Source: Paenibacillus sp. OVF10 (lineage in GTDB: Bacteria > Bacillota > Bacilli > Paenibacillales > Paenibacillaceae). Taken from it: a stretch of 64,000 nucleotides of DNA. Every line of letters starts with the position of its first letter. Position 1 is the first letter of the stretch. Positions 61,442 to 64,000 of the stretch are shown in pieces. The stretch lies in the NCBI GenBank assembly GCA_022836915.1, contig CP094668.1, positions 3,472,001 through 3,536,000 on the forward strand, written 5' to 3'. A model generated the notes under the pieces. It ran no database searches, had not been told where the DNA came from, and was given only the letters and a program-made list of their open reading frames with translations. The position numbers were made by a program, and so were the translations under genes.

Positions 61442-61561
61442 ATGAGCGAAGTATTAGGTGGAGAAACAAGAGGCTACGGATACGGAGGTTTCACTTCTGT
61501 AGGTGCCATTCTGGTTCTGTTCATCCTGTTGGTTATCATCTCCAAAGCGTTCTTGGTATAA
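61442..61561 (+). CDS. YjcZ-type tiny sporulation membrane protein, 39 aa
   Basis: MSEVLGGETRGYGYGG, then a single helix TSVGAILVLFILLVIISKAF ending in LV. Gly/Tyr-rich head plus one C-terminal helix is the pattern of the YjcZ family of tiny proteins made during sporulation in Bacillales. AGAGGAGGTACGG stands right before ATG 61442. A terminator follows 25 bases after the stop. Confidence 0.82.
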   Translation: MSEVLGGETRGYGYGGFTSVGAILVLFILLVIISKAFLV

Positions 61562-61585
61562 TTGCATATCTCTAAAGAATGAAAG

Positions 61586-61614
61586 AAGCTCTGCCATCAT
61601 GGCAGAGCTTTTTT
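61586..61614 (+). terminator. Rho-independent terminator
   Basis: AAGCTCTGCC pairs with GGCAGAGCTT around ATCAT, followed by TTTT. Confidence 0.92.
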
Positions 61615-61717
61615 GTTCGTTCAGTCATTGGCGAATTTTGTAGAAAATCGGTGTTAGTCCTGCTTACGTTATGTTAGAATATAACCATCCCTAGAGAAAG
61701 AAAGAGGTGTTTTGATT

Positions 61718-62221
61718 ATGAGCCAAACGTTAACAGAATCTTTAAATGAACAGATGAACTTTGAGTTTTATTCCGCTCATGTATATCTGGCTATGGCAGC
61801 TTATTGTTCCAGCAAAAGTCTGGATGGATTTGCGAACTTCTTTATCGTGCAAGCGGAAGAAGAGCGATTCCATGGCATGAAAATATACAAATTCCTGAAT
61901 GATCGTGGTCAACGTGCCACACTTGCGGCTTTGCCAGAACCGAAGAATGAATATGCTTCGATGCTGGATGTATTTGAGCATGGTTATGCTCATGAACAGC
62001 AAAACACGAAAAAATTCTACAATCTGGCTGACATCGCTCTGAATGAACGTGAACATGCAACGATGTATTTCCTGAAATGGTTCATTGATGAGCAGGTTGA
62101 AGAGGAAGCATTGTTTGACAACATTATTCAGAAGTTGCGCCGCATTGAAAAAGACAGCAATGCCTTCTACATGCTGGATGCCGAGTTTGGCAAACGTTCG
62201 TTCACTGCTCCTGCTGAATAA
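61718..62221 (+). CDS. Ferritin (non-heme, FtnA-like)
   Basis: 167 residues, four-helix ferritin of prokaryotic type. Ferroxidase ligands visible: Glu in LNEQMNFEFYSAH, Glu and His in EEERFHGMKIY, Glu near HEQQNTKKF and Gln in IDEQVEEEA. It oxidises and stores iron as ferric mineral in a 24-mer cage. ATG 61718 follows AAAGAGGTG. No Fur box is evident in the 100 bases upstream. Frame intact. Confidence 0.93.
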   Translation: MSQTLTESLNEQMNFEFYSAHVYLAMAAYCSSKSLDGFANFFIVQAEEERFHGMKIYKFLNDRGQRATLAALPEPKNEYASMLDVFEHGYAHEQQNTKKFYNLADIALNEREHATMYFLKWFIDEQVEEEALFDNIIQKLRRIEKDSNAFYMLDAEFGKRSFTAPAE

Positions 62222-62360
62222 CTTTTACGTAGGAGTCGATAAGATTCCAGCGTCAAAACACCATGTACATACAGCATAAGGTAATGATCCTGAATGCAAT
62301 GGGGGCAATCTCCTTGCAAGGGATGATGGTTTGATGCCATATGCTGATTGAAGACATAGA

Positions 62361-62386
62361 AGCCTGCACTTGTGCAGGTTTTTTTG
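62361..62386 (+). terminator. Rho-independent terminator after ferritin
   Basis: AGCCTGCAC pairs with GTGCAGGTT around TT, followed by TTTTT. Between the ferritin stop and this hairpin (62222-62360) I see only a weak dyad (TGCAATGGGG with CTCCTTGCA, 62297-62320). Confidence 0.85.
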
Positions 62387-62563
62387 CATGCAACGATATT
62401 TAATGATTGTATTGATTTGCTTGAATTGGAGTAATAGTCTATCAAAATTCTGAATGTGGGTAATAGAGGATATGTCACAATTGATCTATCCTGGCGGGAT
62501 CTTATTTTGCGCAAATCTATCAAATTCGTATTAAATTTTAGGTTTATCTGACAAAAGTGTAAC

Positions 62564-62643
62564 TCTACCGTAGCCTTTGGAGCGAGAACAGGAGCCACTA
62601 TCTTTGATAGTATTAGGATTAATCGCCAAGGGATGAAGGTAGA
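62564..62643 (+). other. Candidate folded leader RNA before the polysaccharide deacetylase
   Basis: Three nested helices: TCTACC (62564-62569) with GGTAGA (62638-62643), CCTTTGG (62574-62580) with CCAAGGG (62626-62632), and ACTATC (62597-62602) with GATAGT (62606-62611). It ends 49 bases before the ATG. It fits no riboswitch class I know. The rest of 62387-62692 is AT-rich with no gene visible. Confidence 0.35.
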
Positions 62644-62692
62644 AAAACATGGACACCCGGGGAAATATAATACATAAGGGAGACTTTTAATT

Positions 62693-63433
62693 ATGCTACA
62701 TATTCGTAAATCTATCATGGTCACACTTGCTATTTTACTAATCATTCCACTCTTATTGCCGCAGTCGGTATCTGCCAAATCAGCTGCATCCAAGGATGGT
62801 GCAAGCAAAGTAAATTCCAAAATCATATACCTGACGTTTGATGATGGGCCAACCGCTCATACGGGTCAGTTACTGGATATTCTGGATCAGTATAATGCGA
62901 AGGCAACGTTTTTCATGCTGGGTCCTCAAATGGAGAAATTTCAGAAGGCTACCAAACGAATCGTAGCTGACGGGCATGGGTTGGGTCTGCATGGTGTGTC
63001 TCACGTTCCAAGCAAATTCTATAAATCTGCATATAGCGGATTAAAAGAGATGCAGCAGGCCAATGTAAGTCTGAACAAGGTTGCCGGAGTTAAAACAAGT
63101 CTCGTGCGAACGCCATATGGTAGTAAACCTTATCTCAAACCGGCATTCCGTAATGTACTGCTGGGCCAGGGTGGATTCCATCTATGGGATTGGAATGTCG
63201 ATTCGGAAGACTGGAAATACAAGAAAGATCACCAGAAAGTCTATAACAGTGTAATGAAGCAAATCCACAATGTGCAAAAGAGCGGAACAACACCAGTTGT
63301 GCTTATGCACGACCAGGAAGCAACGCTGAAAGTATTACCGCAAGTGTTGAAAACATTGAAGGCAGAAGGGTATCGTTTTGAAGTATTAAGCAAAAAAGTG
63401 CAGCCGGTTAACTTCTGGAACGACAAGCGTTAA
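62693..63433 (+). CDS. Polysaccharide deacetylase (CE4)
   Basis: 246 residues with a signal peptide ending near VSAKSA and a NodB domain: motif 1 LTFDDGP (catalytic base and metal Asp), motif 2 GLHGVSH (metal His residues), motif 3 RTPYG, motif 4 DWNVDSEDW and motif 5 VVLMHD. Deacetylates N-acetylated glycans such as peptidoglycan outside the membrane. AAGGGAGA precedes the ATG. Frame intact; the next gene begins 49 bases on. Confidence 0.92.
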   Translation: MLHIRKSIMVTLAILLIIPLLLPQSVSAKSAASKDGASKVNSKIIYLTFDDGPTAHTGQLLDILDQYNAKATFFMLGPQMEKFQKATKRIVADGHGLGLHGVSHVPSKFYKSAYSGLKEMQQANVSLNKVAGVKTSLVRTPYGSKPYLKPAFRNVLLGQGGFHLWDWNVDSEDWKYKKDHQKVYNSVMKQIHNVQKSGTTPVVLMHDQEATLKVLPQVLKTLKAEGYRFEVLSKKVQPVNFWNDKR

Positions 63434-63481
63434 TCTTTTTAATTTTTCTACAGATTGGCTACAACGAAGGAGGCACACATC

Positions 63482-64000
63482 ATGAAGAAACAACCATTAT
63501 GGATCACGATTCCAGTAACGACAGCCGTTTTACTTGCTCTGGCAGGATGTGGAGGACCGGATTCAAATGCAGCATCTTCAGAGAATAGTTCTTCACCAAC
63601 GACAACAGTGGGTGAGCAGACCGAGACCGGCAGCGGTGGTGCTGATTTCTCTAATGAAAATGAAACAGGAACCAAAGAGAACACGGGCACAACAGATAAT
63701 GAAGACACATCAGGATCGAAGGCAAATGACAACCAAGTTGCCACGGGTCAATCAGGTGTGAATGATGTGATCAAGCAAGTTCGCAACCAGTTGAAGATGA
63801 AGGATGCAGCGTTACCCACTTCATTCACATTGGACAAGGGTACATCTTTGGGTGCTGCAATACTGTCCAATACTGCTGATGCATTTAAGGTAAACTTCTA
63901 CGCTACCACTCAGTCTGTTGCCATTAATGATCAATCTTTAACTGCATCCGACAGTAAGATACCTGTACTGGCTTCCTATGAAGTGAAGACCTATAAGGAC
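63482..64000 (+). CDS. Lipoprotein, 3' partial
   Basis: ATG 63482 follows GAAGGAGG. The frame runs to the window end without a stop (173 residues). Signal peptide with lipobox LLALAGCGG, then a Ser/Thr/Gly/Asn/Glu-rich linker (about 25-90) and the beginning of a globular domain (VIKQVRNQLKMKDAALP). It has no recognised family in the visible part. Probably cotranscribed with the deacetylase, since no terminator separates them. Confidence 0.8.
   Translation, partial: MKKQPLWITIPVTTAVLLALAGCGGPDSNAASSENSSSPTTTVGEQTETGSGGADFSNENETGTKENTGTTDNEDTSGSKANDNQVATGQSGVNDVIKQVRNQLKMKDAALPTSFTLDKGTSLGAAILSNTADAFKVNFYATTQSVAINDQSLTASDSKIPVLASYEVKTYKD

Noticed and set aside
1..64000. tRNA, rRNA, IS element or prophage genes
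   Set aside because: None seen on either strand; no tRNA-like cloverleaf, transposase or integrase motif was noticed.

Overview
The window reads as chromosomal DNA of a low-to-moderate GC Gram-positive endospore former, most likely Paenibacillus or a close relative. This rests on strong AGGAGG-type ribosome sites, TTG/GTG starts, many lipoproteins with lipoboxes, a YjcZ-type tiny sporulation protein, a YwaC-type alarmone synthetase, and a B. subtilis-like TreA/TreP pair. The genus is an inference from family content, not from a marker gene. No rRNA, tRNA, IS transposase, prophage or CRISPR array is seen.

Layout. 1-4.2 kb: 3' part of a hybrid PAS sensor kinase, an orphan KhtT-like N-terminal domain, a lipoprotein and a 30-residue membrane peptide. 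4.4-7.5 kb: M3 oligoendopeptidase and an iron-dependent alcohol dehydrogenase. 7.6-13.2 kb: glycogen genes glgC-glgD-glgP, with a strongly folded 270-nt element between glgD and glgP. 13.4-23.2 kb: AraC regulator, VanZ-like protein, a GH13 alpha-glucosidase, a metal-dependent hydrolase, a dicarboxylate/amino-acid symporter, then the trehalose operon treA-treP behind a TreR-type operator. 23.4-33.5 kb: lipase-like hydrolase, cysteine-cluster protein, AbrB-type permease, MFS exporter, O-methyltransferase with divergent LysR regulator, YoaK-type protein, esterase, small alarmone synthetase RelP and a Bcr/CflA exporter. 33.7-36.3 kb: a Gly/Pro-rich protein, a Fur-controlled siderophore-binding lipoprotein and a flavin reductase. 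36.5-42.5 kb: a type III polyketide synthase followed by an MMPL exporter, then two carbohydrate (de)acetylation hydrolases. 42.6-48.5 kb: complete mrp Na+/H+ antiporter operon, with A and B fused. 48.8-52.2 kb: two diguanylate cyclases flanking an unknown gene. 52.5-60.9 kb: one giant DUF11-repeat protein of about 2,800 residues. 60.9-64 kb: YolD-like protein, YjcZ-type peptide, ferritin, polysaccharide deacetylase and a partial lipoprotein.

Working together: storage-glucan synthesis and phosphorolysis (glg), alpha-glucoside hydrolysis and trehalose import form a carbon block. Iron acquisition (Fur box, siderophore binder) and iron storage (ferritin) are both present but unlinked. The type III PKS and MMPL exporter form a plausible lipid-making and export pair.

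Quality warning: at least 18 genes are broken by about 29 single-base frame changes, nearly all deletions and mostly in G/C or A/T runs. In each case the two frames join into a full-length family member. I read these as consensus sequence errors rather than gene decay and give such genes as one span. About a third of the calls below depend on this reading.

The strongest candidates for something new are the glgD-glgP folded element, a small dispersed hairpin repeat family, the signal-less giant DUF11 protein, the PKS-MMPL pair and a folded leader before the polysaccharide deacetylase.
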